Positions 45,010-51,937 of a stretch of DNA of 64,000 nucleotides are shown piece by piece. How positions within the stretch are numbered: the first letter of the stretch is position 1; each line of letters begins with the position of its first letter. The DNA is from Paenibacillus sp. sptzw28. GTDB taxonomy: Bacteria; Bacillota; Bacilli; Paenibacillales; Paenibacillaceae. The DNA lies in NCBI RefSeq assembly GCF_019550795.1, contig NZ_CP080545.1, forward strand, positions 4,312,001 through 4,376,000, given 5' to 3'. Under the pieces are notes generated by a model. The model had not been told where the DNA came from. It ran no database searches and worked only from the letters and a program-made list of their open reading frames with translations. The translations under genes were made by a program, and so were the position numbers.

Positions 45010-46203
45010 TCATTCCCCTTGCATATGAACTAACGCTTCTTCTTTTACAATCGACTGTTCCACTTCGAAAAGCACTTTCATATAAACTTTACCATTGTCT
45101 GTCTTTTCATGCAAAATGTTTTCCGATCGGATCGAAGCCGACGGTCCCGCTTTAGCGAGCAAATCGGCCCGCGCCTGCAGTATTCCCGCGGCTTTGGCCT
45201 CTTCCACGCTGACCGCGCGATTATCGATATGGACCTCCATAACCGTTTCCTTCATCCGCCCGAAAGGCAAATTCCATGTTCTCCATGAGGCTTGCTCGAA
45301 ATGCCGGATCGTTTCGTATTTCGCATAAGGCGGCTTCCCAAAGCCGCTTACCTTCAAAGCGCGGTCGCCGACAACGGCGTACCAGCTCGTTGCTTTCTCA
45401 CCCGTGTATACTTTCATTGTTCTTTCCAGAGGAGAGACAATGGTATATTCATGCCAGACAAGACCCTTTACCGTTCCCTTTGCCACCACCGTGCGGCTGC
45501 GGGCTTCGTCGCCAAGAACGCCGGAAATAAGAATGTCGCCCTTCTTCACGCGCATATTCCGTTTGACGACAGGCCTGCCGCTGTCAGCCATGATATCCGT
45601 TACGACAGCATCTGTGGAGGCAACGAGATTGCGGGGGCTCAGCAGCGGCTTCGACTCCGGTTTGGTCATCTCGACCACTTGTATCGTAATTCTCGTACCC
45701 TGCTTCTCAACGCCTACCCATGCCGCGCCGGGCAGCTTCTGCGTCAGCCGCTTTGACAATACATCGGTATCAGGCAGGCGGAACGACCACTGAAACGGAT
45801 AAAGTCCTTCCTGTTTGGCGACCTGCATGATTTGTTCTTCCGAAATCTTCACGTTGCCCTTCACATCGATCGTCCATACAAGGGACGAGAGCAAATACAT
45901 TCCCGCGAAAAAAAGGACGAGCCCAGCTCCAAAAAAAAGCCGTCTCTCCAGCTTGACCAGCCAAAAGGGAAGTCCTCGGCGGCTTTGGACCCGAAGCCGG
46001 CAGCTTGTCTCCTTCAAGAGCGGACGAAGACGAAAAAAATCCTTTACCGTCACGTCGCAAACAAGCTCGCCACCGCTTGTCCGGCGAATGGACCACAGCT
46101 GCAGCCCGCCGGCAAGCGCCCGATTGACGAGCACTTCCGTTGATTGTCCCTTGACATGGATTGTTACGATGCCGTTCAGCCACTGCAACCATGTACCGTT
46201 CAT
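45010..46203 (-). CDS. yqfD: Sporulation protein YqfD
   Basis: A 397-residue membrane protein of the YqfD family, needed for sporulation in B. subtilis mother cells. A soluble N-terminal region with GTWLQWLNGIVTIHVKGQS is followed by one membrane segment (FFGAGLVLFFAGMYLLSSL around residue 100) and an extracellular domain of about 290 residues. It follows yqfC by 35 bases; a sigma-E-like promoter lies before yqfC. Confidence 0.93.
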   Translation of the reverse strand: MNGTWLQWLNGIVTIHVKGQSTEVLVNRALAGGLQLWSIRRTSGGELVCDVTVKDFFRLRPLLKETSCRLRVQSRRGLPFWLVKLERRLFFGAGLVLFFAGMYLLSSLVWTIDVKGNVKISEEQIMQVAKQEGLYPFQWSFRLPDTDVLSKRLTQKLPGAAWVGVEKQGTRITIQVVEMTKPESKPLLSPRNLVASTDAVVTDIMADSGRPVVKRNMRVKKGDILISGVLGDEARSRTVVAKGTVKGLVWHEYTIVSPLERTMKVYTGEKATSWYAVVGDRALKVSGFGKPPYAKYETIRHFEQASWRTWNLPFGRMKETVMEVHIDNRAVSVEEAKAAGILQARADLLAKAGPSASIRSENILHEKTDNGKVYMKVLFEVEQSIVKEEALVHMQGE

Positions 46204-46238
46204 TGCCTTTTCCCCCTCTGAGCGTCTACGATTTATCG

Positions 46239-46517
46239 TTAATCCCGCATTTCAATATTTTTGATTTGTCCTTCCACAAACACTTCCTCCGTCCAGATCG
46301 TCCGTATGACAAGCCCGTCGCCTGTCACTTCAAGCTCGCCTTTGCTTAGGGCCAGCCGAAGCCTGTCGCTGGAGAAATGAAGCACGCCGCGATGGTTCTC
46401 AATATACAGCTGACGATCGCCTATCATCGTCAGACGGGGCAAATCGAACACGACGTCCTGCGGTAGATCGAGCATATCGGCGGCCATTTTACGCAGTTTG
46501 CGGTTTATGCGGCGCAT
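46239..46517 (-). CDS. yqfC: Sporulation protein YqfC
   Basis: A 92-residue protein of the YabP/YqfC sporulation family (LDLPQDVVFDLPRLTMIGDR, GELEVTGDGLVIRTIW). B. subtilis yqfC-yqfD is transcribed by mother-cell sigma-E. The AAGGGGG before the start is 11 bases from the ATG at 46517. It is the first gene of the yqfC-yqfD-phoH transcript. Confidence 0.92.
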   Translation of the reverse strand: MRRINRKLRKMAADMLDLPQDVVFDLPRLTMIGDRQLYIENHRGVLHFSSDRLRLALSKGELEVTGDGLVIRTIWTEEVFVEGQIKNIEMRD

Positions 46518-46548
46518 GCAGGCAGAAGCCCCCTTCCCGTACTGTACA

Positions 46549-46577
46549 AAAATATGCGGGGGAATCCGGAAATATGA
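46549..46577 (-). promoter_or_regulatory. Sigma-E-like promoter of yqfC
   Basis: On the minus strand TCATATT (46571-46577) fits the -35 element KMATATT, and CATATTTT (46549-46556) resembles the -10 CATACAAT, with a 14-base spacer. yqfC and yqfD belong to the sigma-E regulon in B. subtilis, which agrees. Confidence 0.7.
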
Positions 46578-46815
46578 GAAGGTGGGTTCGCAGATCCTAT
46601 ATAACCGGTGGAGATCCGCTCATTGTGGCGTGTTTGAGTGATGGGCACCGGGTTTCAGCCGCTGTTAAAGCCGTGTTCAATTTAATTTACCTTGCGGTAA
46701 GAACGCGTCTTTAAAGGCGGCACGTAAACTTTCCACCTCCATGCCCATTCTCTCTCACCTTCAGCGAGCGCTCTTCAACCTTTAAAGATAGTGTCTGCGA
46801 TAGAGAGATAGCGAA

Positions 46816-46865
46816 GAAAAAAAAGCCTTCAGATTCCACTTTTATCGTGGTTCTGAAGGCTTCTT
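46816..46865 (-). terminator. Terminator of the yqeZ-floA transcript
   Basis: On the minus strand AAGCCTTCAGA pairs with TCTGAAGGCTT, enclosing CCAC/GTGG, followed by eight T residues. Confidence 0.9.
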
Positions 46866-46980
46866 TATGCAACTGGAAGGGAATCCACAACTAAGGCCGT
46901 TGTTACCTCCCCTTGGAGAGTGTCCCGCAGAGGCTCCTCATGCGGAGGTTCTCCCGCATTTGACTGCCCGTTGAAGCTGG

Positions 46981-47472
46981 CTATTGGCGGCCGAGCGGAC
47001 GTTTGGACCGCGGCGGTCCAAGTACCTCCGCCAGGACTACAGCCCGGCGGAGTTCGTCTACAGGCAGGCGAAATGGGGCCGGATCTTGTGAAACGGTAGG
47101 CACGCTGCTGTGCTCCGGTGTCAGATTTCTTCTGAGCGTTGGAGCACGCTCCTCCGCGGGAATTTGAGAGCTGGGTGGATATTCCATGCTTTCCCCTTCT
47201 TCAGAGCTCATTCCCCGGTATGAAGACTGCGAAAGGGTGGCTGGTCGAACTGTAGAAGCCGCAGCAGGCTGTGCGGCAGGTCTATTGGCAGGGCGCTGCT
47301 CCAGGGGCTTCTGACGCTGCGCTTGCGGAATAAGCGGGCCGCCCCCGAAGTCCGGCATCCGATTATTCGGCGTGCTGCCCTTCCTCGCCTTGTTCAGCAG
47401 CGAAACGATGAAGCCAACAATAACGATGACAACGAAGAAGTTTTTGAGAATAAATTGAATCAGCTCGTTCAT
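46981..47472 (-). CDS. Single-span membrane protein with proline/glutamine-rich tail
   Basis: A 163-residue protein. One N-terminal segment (FILKNFFVVIVIVGFIVSLL) is followed by a long disordered region rich in Pro, Ala, Ser and Gln, and a short conserved C-terminal motif LRRAVVLAEVLGPPRSKRP. That motif recurs in Bacillales small membrane proteins. The function is unknown. It lies 52 bases after floA and before the terminator, so it is part of the yqeZ-floA operon. Confidence 0.72.
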   Translation of the reverse strand: MNELIQFILKNFFVVIVIVGFIVSLLNKARKGSTPNNRMPDFGGGPLIPQAQRQKPLEQRPANRPAAQPAAASTVRPATLSQSSYRGMSSEEGESMEYPPSSQIPAEERAPTLRRNLTPEHSSVPTVSQDPAPFRLPVDELRRAVVLAEVLGPPRSKRPLGRQ

Positions 47473-47524
47473 CTGATCACCTCCGGCGAACCGTCAAATC
47501 CGATTCGCTTACTTCCGGCCAACA

Positions 47525-48517
47525 TTAGCGGTCCTCTTTTTCCGGATGCGAGCCATCCTTGCCTATCGAGCTTCGCATTTGCGTATCGGCCTCGATGTTT
47601 TTCAAGTTGAGATAATCCATAACGCCGATTTTGCCGCTTTTCAGCGCTTCCGCCATCGCGAGCGGTACTTGCGATTCGGATTCAACGACGCGCGCACGCA
47701 TTTCAACGACCTTGGCTTTCATCTCCTGCTCCTGTGCGACGGCCATGGCGCGGCGCTCTTCCGCTTTCGCTTGAGCGATCCGTTTGTCAGCTTCAGCTTG
47801 CTCGGTTTGCAGGTGCGCGCCGATGTTTTTTCCTACATCGACATCCGCGATATCGATGGATAAGATTTCAAAGGCTGTACCGGCATCCAAACCTTTGCCC
47901 AGAACGGTTCGGGAAATCAAGTCCGGATTCTCGAGCACGTCTTTATGCGATGTGGACGAACCGACTGTCGTAACAATCCCTTCGCCGACACGGGCGATAA
48001 TGGTTTCCTCGCCTGCTCCGCCGACGAGCCGTTCGATATTGGCGCGAACGGTAACGCGCGCTTTAACCTTTACTTCGATACCGTCCTTCGCCACAGCGGC
48101 AACGATCGGCGTTTCGATTACACGCGGGTTAACACTCATCTGTACGGCCAGAAGCACATCGCGGCCAGCCAGGTCAATAGCCGCGGCACGTTCGAATACA
48201 AGCTCAATATTCGCCCTTTGAGCCGCGATCAGGGCGTTGACTACCCGGTCGACGTTGCCGCCTGCCAGAAAGTGACTTTCAAGCTGATTGATCGTCAGGC
48301 CGAGTCCGGCCTTCGTCGCTTTAATCAGCGGATTGACGATCCGGCTTGGAACGACCCGGCGCAAGCGCATCGCAACCAGAGTGATGATACCGACACGCAC
48401 GCCCGAAGCGAGCGCGGAAATCCAAAGCATAATCGGGAAAAAGCTTAGAAACACTGACAATGCGATCACAGCCAGTACAGCGATAATCACGACTGAAATC
48501 ATCGGATCCAATTGCAT
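47525..48517 (-). CDS. floA: Flotillin-like protein FloA
   Basis: A 330-residue flotillin-like protein that organizes membrane microdomains. It has a membrane anchor ([21 protein letters not shown]), the SPFH domain, and a coiled-coil C-terminal half ([18 protein letters not shown]). In B. subtilis yqfA (floA) is in the sigma-W operon with yqeZ. The ATG at 48517 has GGAGGG about six bases upstream; the frame is open further but unlike the family. It begins 13 bases after yqeZ. Confidence 0.95.
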   Translation of the reverse strand: MQLDPMISVVIIAVLAVIALSVFLSFFPIMLWISALASGVRVGIITLVAMRLRRVVPSRIVNPLIKATKAGLGLTINQLESHFLAGGNVDRVVNALIAAQRANIELVFERAAAIDLAGRDVLLAVQMSVNPRVIETPIVAAVAKDGIEVKVKARVTVRANIERLVGGAGEETIIARVGEGIVTTVGSSTSHKDVLENPDLISRTVLGKGLDAGTAFEILSIDIADVDVGKNIGAHLQTEQAEADKRIAQAKAEERRAMAVAQEQEMKAKVVEMRARVVESESQVPLAMAEALKSGKIGVMDYLNLKNIEADTQMRSSIGKDGSHPEKEDR

Positions 48518-48530
48518 AGATAACCCTCCA

Positions 48531-49922
48531 TTATTTAAGTGTAGTTTCGTTCCATTGTTGCACAACGACACGTGTGCCTTCAACTTTAATTACTTCAACC
48601 GCAACGTCTGCGCCGATAAATTCGCCCGAGGTCACGACATCGACCCGTTCTGTGCCTATTCGCGCGGTACCTGCCGGTCTTAGCGGCGTAATTGAACGCC
48701 CCTTCTGACCGAGGTACGACGCCTTATCGGCGGTCGACACATATCCCTCCGCCGTCGTCAGTGAGTCGCGCAGGATGAACCGGTTCCAAATTCCGCGATG
48801 CTGGAACCGTTTGGCGACGAAGAACACAATGGTACCTGCTGCAACGAGCGCGACGGCGAGCGAAACCAGAGCGGATTTCGGATCCGGCGCAGCCAGCACC
48901 ACCCCGGCGATAAGCGACGCCGAGCCTAGTATGCCGAGAATGCCGAAGCTCGGTACAAACAGCTCGATAATGAGCAGGACGATACCCAGGACGAACAGAA
49001 TGACTTCCTCCATCCCGGCAAAGCCGGCGATGACATGCCCGAAGAAATAAAGTCCGAAGGCCGCGATCCCGATGATGCCGGGAGCCCCGAAGCCTGGTAC
49101 AACAAGCTCGATCGCGACGCCGGCGATGCCAATGATGAGCAGCAGCGTCATTACCAGTGGCTGGGTCAAAAACTGCGCGATCCGCTCTACCGCGGTCGGT
49201 TTCACCTCCACAACGCTGGGCTGCGAAATTCCCAAATGGTTGAGCACTTCATCTACGGAGCTTGCCGTAAAATCTGCGTAGCCGACTTTGAGCGCGTCGG
49301 TGGCCGACAGCGCGAGTATATCGCCCTTCTGCTTCGTGCGGCCAAGCTCTTTAAGCTCTAACGTTATATCGGGGTTCACCATCGCTGCCGCGATATTAGG
49401 GTCACGGCCTCCAAGCCGCGCCGCCTCCTTCATTTCTTCCGTCCAGTAGCTTACTGTTTTCGGATTCGTTATGAGGGTACCCGTCGCATCAACAACAGCG
49501 GCTGAGCCAATTGTGCTTCCCGGCTCCATCACGAGCTGCTGTGCGTTCAGCGCAATATACGTGCCGGCTGAGACCGCTTTCCCCTGAACGAACGCTGTAG
49601 TCGGAACTTTACTGGTCCTAATCATATGACCGATTTCCTCCGCGCTGTCCACTCGTCCGCCAAGAGTGTTAATAATAAGCAGCACCCGCTCAGCCTTGGC
49701 GTTCTCAGCTTCCGCATATGCCCGCTCCAGAAACCTTTGCAGGCCCGATTCGATCGTCTGCTCCGCCCGGATAATGTAGACGGTCTCTCCTATTTCACCG
49801 GGCTTACTTTGCTCTGCCGCGGCAGATGCGGCCGGCACGGCGGTAAACAGCAGATTGATAAGCATAAAGCAAGCTGCGCATGACAGAAGTCCCATGACAA
49901 ACCATTTTTTTACTCGCCGCAC
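48531..49922 (-). CDS. yqeZ: NfeD-family membrane serine protease (YqeZ)
   Basis: A 463-residue protein: signal segment, ClpP-like serine protease domain with [15 protein letters not shown] and the nucleophile region [16 protein letters not shown] (around residue 117), about five hydrophobic segments, and a C-terminal NfeD OB-fold ([15 protein letters not shown]). NfeD long forms act with flotillin-like proteins; floA follows directly. The start is GTG at 49922 with GGAGGGG about seven bases upstream. A sigma-W-like promoter is before it. Confidence 0.93.
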   Translation of the reverse strand: MRRVKKWFVMGLLSCAACFMLINLLFTAVPAASAAAEQSKPGEIGETVYIIRAEQTIESGLQRFLERAYAEAENAKAERVLLIINTLGGRVDSAEEIGHMIRTSKVPTTAFVQGKAVSAGTYIALNAQQLVMEPGSTIGSAAVVDATGTLITNPKTVSYWTEEMKEAARLGGRDPNIAAAMVNPDITLELKELGRTKQKGDILALSATDALKVGYADFTASSVDEVLNHLGISQPSVVEVKPTAVERIAQFLTQPLVMTLLLIIGIAGVAIELVVPGFGAPGIIGIAAFGLYFFGHVIAGFAGMEEVILFVLGIVLLIIELFVPSFGILGILGSASLIAGVVLAAPDPKSALVSLAVALVAAGTIVFFVAKRFQHRGIWNRFILRDSLTTAEGYVSTADKASYLGQKGRSITPLRPAGTARIGTERVDVVTSGEFIGADVAVEVIKVEGTRVVVQQWNETTLK

Positions 49923-49963
49923 TTATGCCCCTCCTTTGTTACTAACATGACCATAGTCTTTAC

Positions 49964-49990
49964 TACGTTATGAAGCATGCAAGCGTTTCA
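49964..49990 (-). promoter_or_regulatory. Sigma-W-like promoter of the yqeZ-floA operon
   Basis: On the minus strand TGAAAC (49985-49990) and CGTA (49964-49967) are separated by 17 bases. This matches the sigma-W consensus, and yqeZ-yqfA is a known sigma-W target in B. subtilis. Confidence 0.8.
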
Positions 49991-50062
49991 ATGCGTAAGC
50001 GTTCGTATGTAATGATTTGTAAAACAAAGCTATTAATATAATATCAGCTTTATCCATAAATT

Positions 50063-50092
50063 GAAAAAACACTCCCTGCAAGGGGAGTGTTT
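50063..50092 (-). terminator. Terminator of rpsU-yqeY
   Basis: On the minus strand AACACTCCC pairs with GGGAGTGTT around a short loop, followed by TTTTTT. Confidence 0.88.
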
Positions 50093-50107
50093 GGCTGTCA
50101 GCCTATG

Positions 50108-50551
50108 TTATTGCAGAAATTGCTGCACAAATGTGTTTACTAGCTTACCATCAGCACGCCCTTTTACTTTAGGCATGAGCGCGCTCATGACTTTCCCCAT
50201 CTCGGCTTTAGAAGAAGCACCGGTTTCCTGGATGGTCTGTTGAACAATCACCATGATCTCTTCTTCGGTCAGCTGCTGAGGCAGGTATACACTAATAATT
50301 TCAATTTCTGCGGCGAGATCTTTCGCAAGATCGTCACGGCCGGCTTTTTCAAATTCTTGGAGGGAATCTTTACGTTGTTTGATTTCACGACTAAGTATAT
50401 CAAGCACTTCATTATCGTCAAGCGGTCGCTTCAAGTCGATTTCCTGATTCTTGATGGACGATCGGACCATCCGGATCACGGAAAGCTTGAATTTATCCTG
50501 ACTTTTCATGGCTTGCTTCATATCGTCGTTCAATCGTTCGCTAAGGTTCAT
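50108..50551 (-). CDS. yqeY: YqeY family protein (GatB/YqeY domain)
   Basis: A 147-residue all-helical protein with the domain shared by the C-terminus of GatB (SLQEFEKAGRDDLAKDLAAEIEII, then GRADGKLVNTFVQQFLQ). The role is not settled; tRNA or amidotransferase links are suspected. It follows rpsU at 15 bases. AGGAGGATCC lies about 13 bases before the ATG. Confidence 0.94.
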   Translation of the reverse strand: MNLSERLNDDMKQAMKSQDKFKLSVIRMVRSSIKNQEIDLKRPLDDNEVLDILSREIKQRKDSLQEFEKAGRDDLAKDLAAEIEIISVYLPQQLTEEEIMVIVQQTIQETGASSKAEMGKVMSALMPKVKGRADGKLVNTFVQQFLQ

Positions 50552-50566
50552 TGTGGAAGGATCCTC

Positions 50567-50740
50567 CTAAAACTTTCTCTTACGCGCAGCCTCGGACTTC
50601 TTCTTGCGCTTGACGCTAGGCTTCTCGTAATGCTTGCGTTTCTTCACCTCGGCCAATACGCCATCCTTTGCGATGGAGCGCTTGAAGCGGCGGAGTGCAG
50701 CATCGATTGTCTCGTTTTTGCGAACTTTAGTTTCAGACAC
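50567..50740 (-). CDS. rpsU: 30S ribosomal protein S21
   Basis: A 57-residue ribosomal protein, too short for a long-frame search. It reads [18 protein letters not shown] after a GTG start at 50740, with GGAGGGTG eight bases upstream, and ends in the basic tail [12 protein letters not shown]. The S21 signature is complete. It lies before yqeY, the Bacillus order. Confidence 0.97.
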   Translation of the reverse strand: MSETKVRKNETIDAALRRFKRSIAKDGVLAEVKKRKHYEKPSVKRKKKSEAARKRKF

Positions 50741-50865
50741 CAGTTTTCACCCTCCCTCCGAAACAGACCGTCCAAGAAAGAACACGGTTTATCAAACTTC
50801 ATTATATGATATAACGAAAGTCAGTGTCAACTTCAACAAACCTACCGATATGAATAAGGTTCGGA

Positions 50866-51207
50866 CTATCCGGCAAGAGATTTCATCTGATGCCCGCCAA
50901 GAAGATGGAGATGCAAATGGTAGACAACCTGGCCGCCTTCGGCGTTGCAGTTATTAACCAGGCGGTAACCGGATTCGTCAATACCCTGCTCCTTGGCGAT
51001 ATGACGCGCGACTGAGAAGATTTCGGCCATCAGCGCGTCATCCTCTTCCGTCACATCGTTCATCGTCGGTATATGTTTCTTGGGAATGATCAGGATATGT
51101 ACGGGCGCAGCCGGTTGAATGTCATGGAACGCCAGAACTCGATCGTTCTCGAATACCTTTTTCGACGGGATGGACCCTTCGATGATTTTGCAAAATAAAC
51201 AATCCAC
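50866..51207 (-). CDS. HIT family nucleotide-binding protein
   Basis: A 113-residue histidine-triad protein beginning DCLFCKIIEGSIPSKKVFE, with the triad HLHLHLLGG (around residues 97-105) and two cysteines near the N-terminus of the zinc-binding branch. Members hydrolyse nucleoside phosphoramidates. The start is GTG at 51207 with GGGAGGG about six bases upstream; the open frame further 5' has no family match. Confidence 0.93.
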   Translation of the reverse strand: MDCLFCKIIEGSIPSKKVFENDRVLAFHDIQPAAPVHILIIPKKHIPTMNDVTEEDDALMAEIFSVARHIAKEQGIDESGYRLVNNCNAEGGQVVYHLHLHLLGGHQMKSLAG

Positions 51208-51370
51208 GATATTTCCCTCCCAAGAGTTCGCATAAAGAATTTCGGAAGCAGGCCAAAGCCCGGAAGCTTCCTCTTTCCTCCATAATAGCGAAAAAAATAA
51301 GGCTCGTCCAACTCGCAAAAAGCCAGGCGAAAACAGACGCCGGCTTTCGGGGAGTATCGAACAAGACCGA

Positions 51371-51751
51371 TCAATAAAACGGCAGCAGAGAAAGCGCAAG
51401 CAGTGCTGCAAGAGGGAACACCTGACGGTAGAAGCGGCGGCGCGGAAAATAAGGGTACGGATACAGCGGCGGATATGGATACAGCGGCGGGTAAGGCAAA
51501 AAGGCGCGTGAATGATACTCTTGCCCTTCACAGTGCGGGACTGCGATGCATACCACCTCGTCATCGATATGTTCGACGAAACCGTCGCAGCACCAGCCGT
51601 CTTTCGTTTGCACCAGCACATAGCGGTGAAGATGTTCGATACACAGTTTTTTCATCTCATGCTTTTCCATCGGCTTGACCGCCGGTGCGGCGATCGGGGC
51701 AACTGCTGTCGGCATCTTTCCCACGGGCTTAGTTTCAGCTTTTTTTTCCAT
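51371..51751 (-). CDS. Small protein with LSM-like core and Pro/Tyr-rich tail
   Basis: A 126-residue protein. Residues 1-35 are low-complexity; 40-80 (KLCIEHLHRYVLVQTKDGWC and DGFVEHIDDEVVCIAVP) look like a short beta-barrel of LSM or SH3 type; then PYPPLYPYPPLYPYPYFPRR and a hydrophobic end FPLAALLALSLLPFY. Similar proteins occur in Bacillales with no known role. The ATG at 51751 has AAAGGAGG about 12 bases upstream; an ATG three codons earlier lies only two bases from it. It diverges from the TetR-like gene. Confidence 0.65.
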   Translation of the reverse strand: MEKKAETKPVGKMPTAVAPIAAPAVKPMEKHEMKKLCIEHLHRYVLVQTKDGWCCDGFVEHIDDEVVCIAVPHCEGQEYHSRAFLPYPPLYPYPPLYPYPYFPRRRFYRQVFPLAALLALSLLPFY

Positions 51752-51858
51752 GCTTGTCATTACCTCCTTTTTTTCTACTACCATGATATTCGCCCAGCAC
51801 GCAAATGGCGGCTTGGCCACATAAAAAAATAGGCGTGTGCGAATCAATGCCGAATTGA

Positions 51859-51875
51859 TTAGACTATCAGTCTAA
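51859..51875. promoter_or_regulatory. Palindromic operator candidate upstream of the TetR-like gene
   Basis: TTAGACTATCAGTCTAA is a 7-bp perfect palindrome with a three-base centre. It lies 62 bases before the TetR-like start and between divergent genes, the usual place for an autorepressor site. The regulator binding here is inferred. Confidence 0.65.
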
Positions 51876-51937
51876 ATTGAGATGGATCGGCTATAAATTC
51901 CGACGTATAATGATCAGAGAACGGAGGGATCGGCGAC

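Larger units (their letters stand above)
46518..46980. other. 463-base spacer between yqfC and the floA-side gene
   Basis: It holds the sigma-E-like promoter of yqfC (46549-46577), the terminator of the upstream transcript (46816-46865), and a possible 23-codon frame on the minus strand (46677-46748, ATG, GAAGGTGAG upstream). No other recognizable gene, riboswitch or repeat is seen. Confidence 0.6.

Noticed and set aside
51208..51621. N-terminal extension of the HIT protein frame
   Set aside because: HIT proteins begin at DCLFCKII; GTG 51207 has a good ribosome site and the extra 138 residues have no match.
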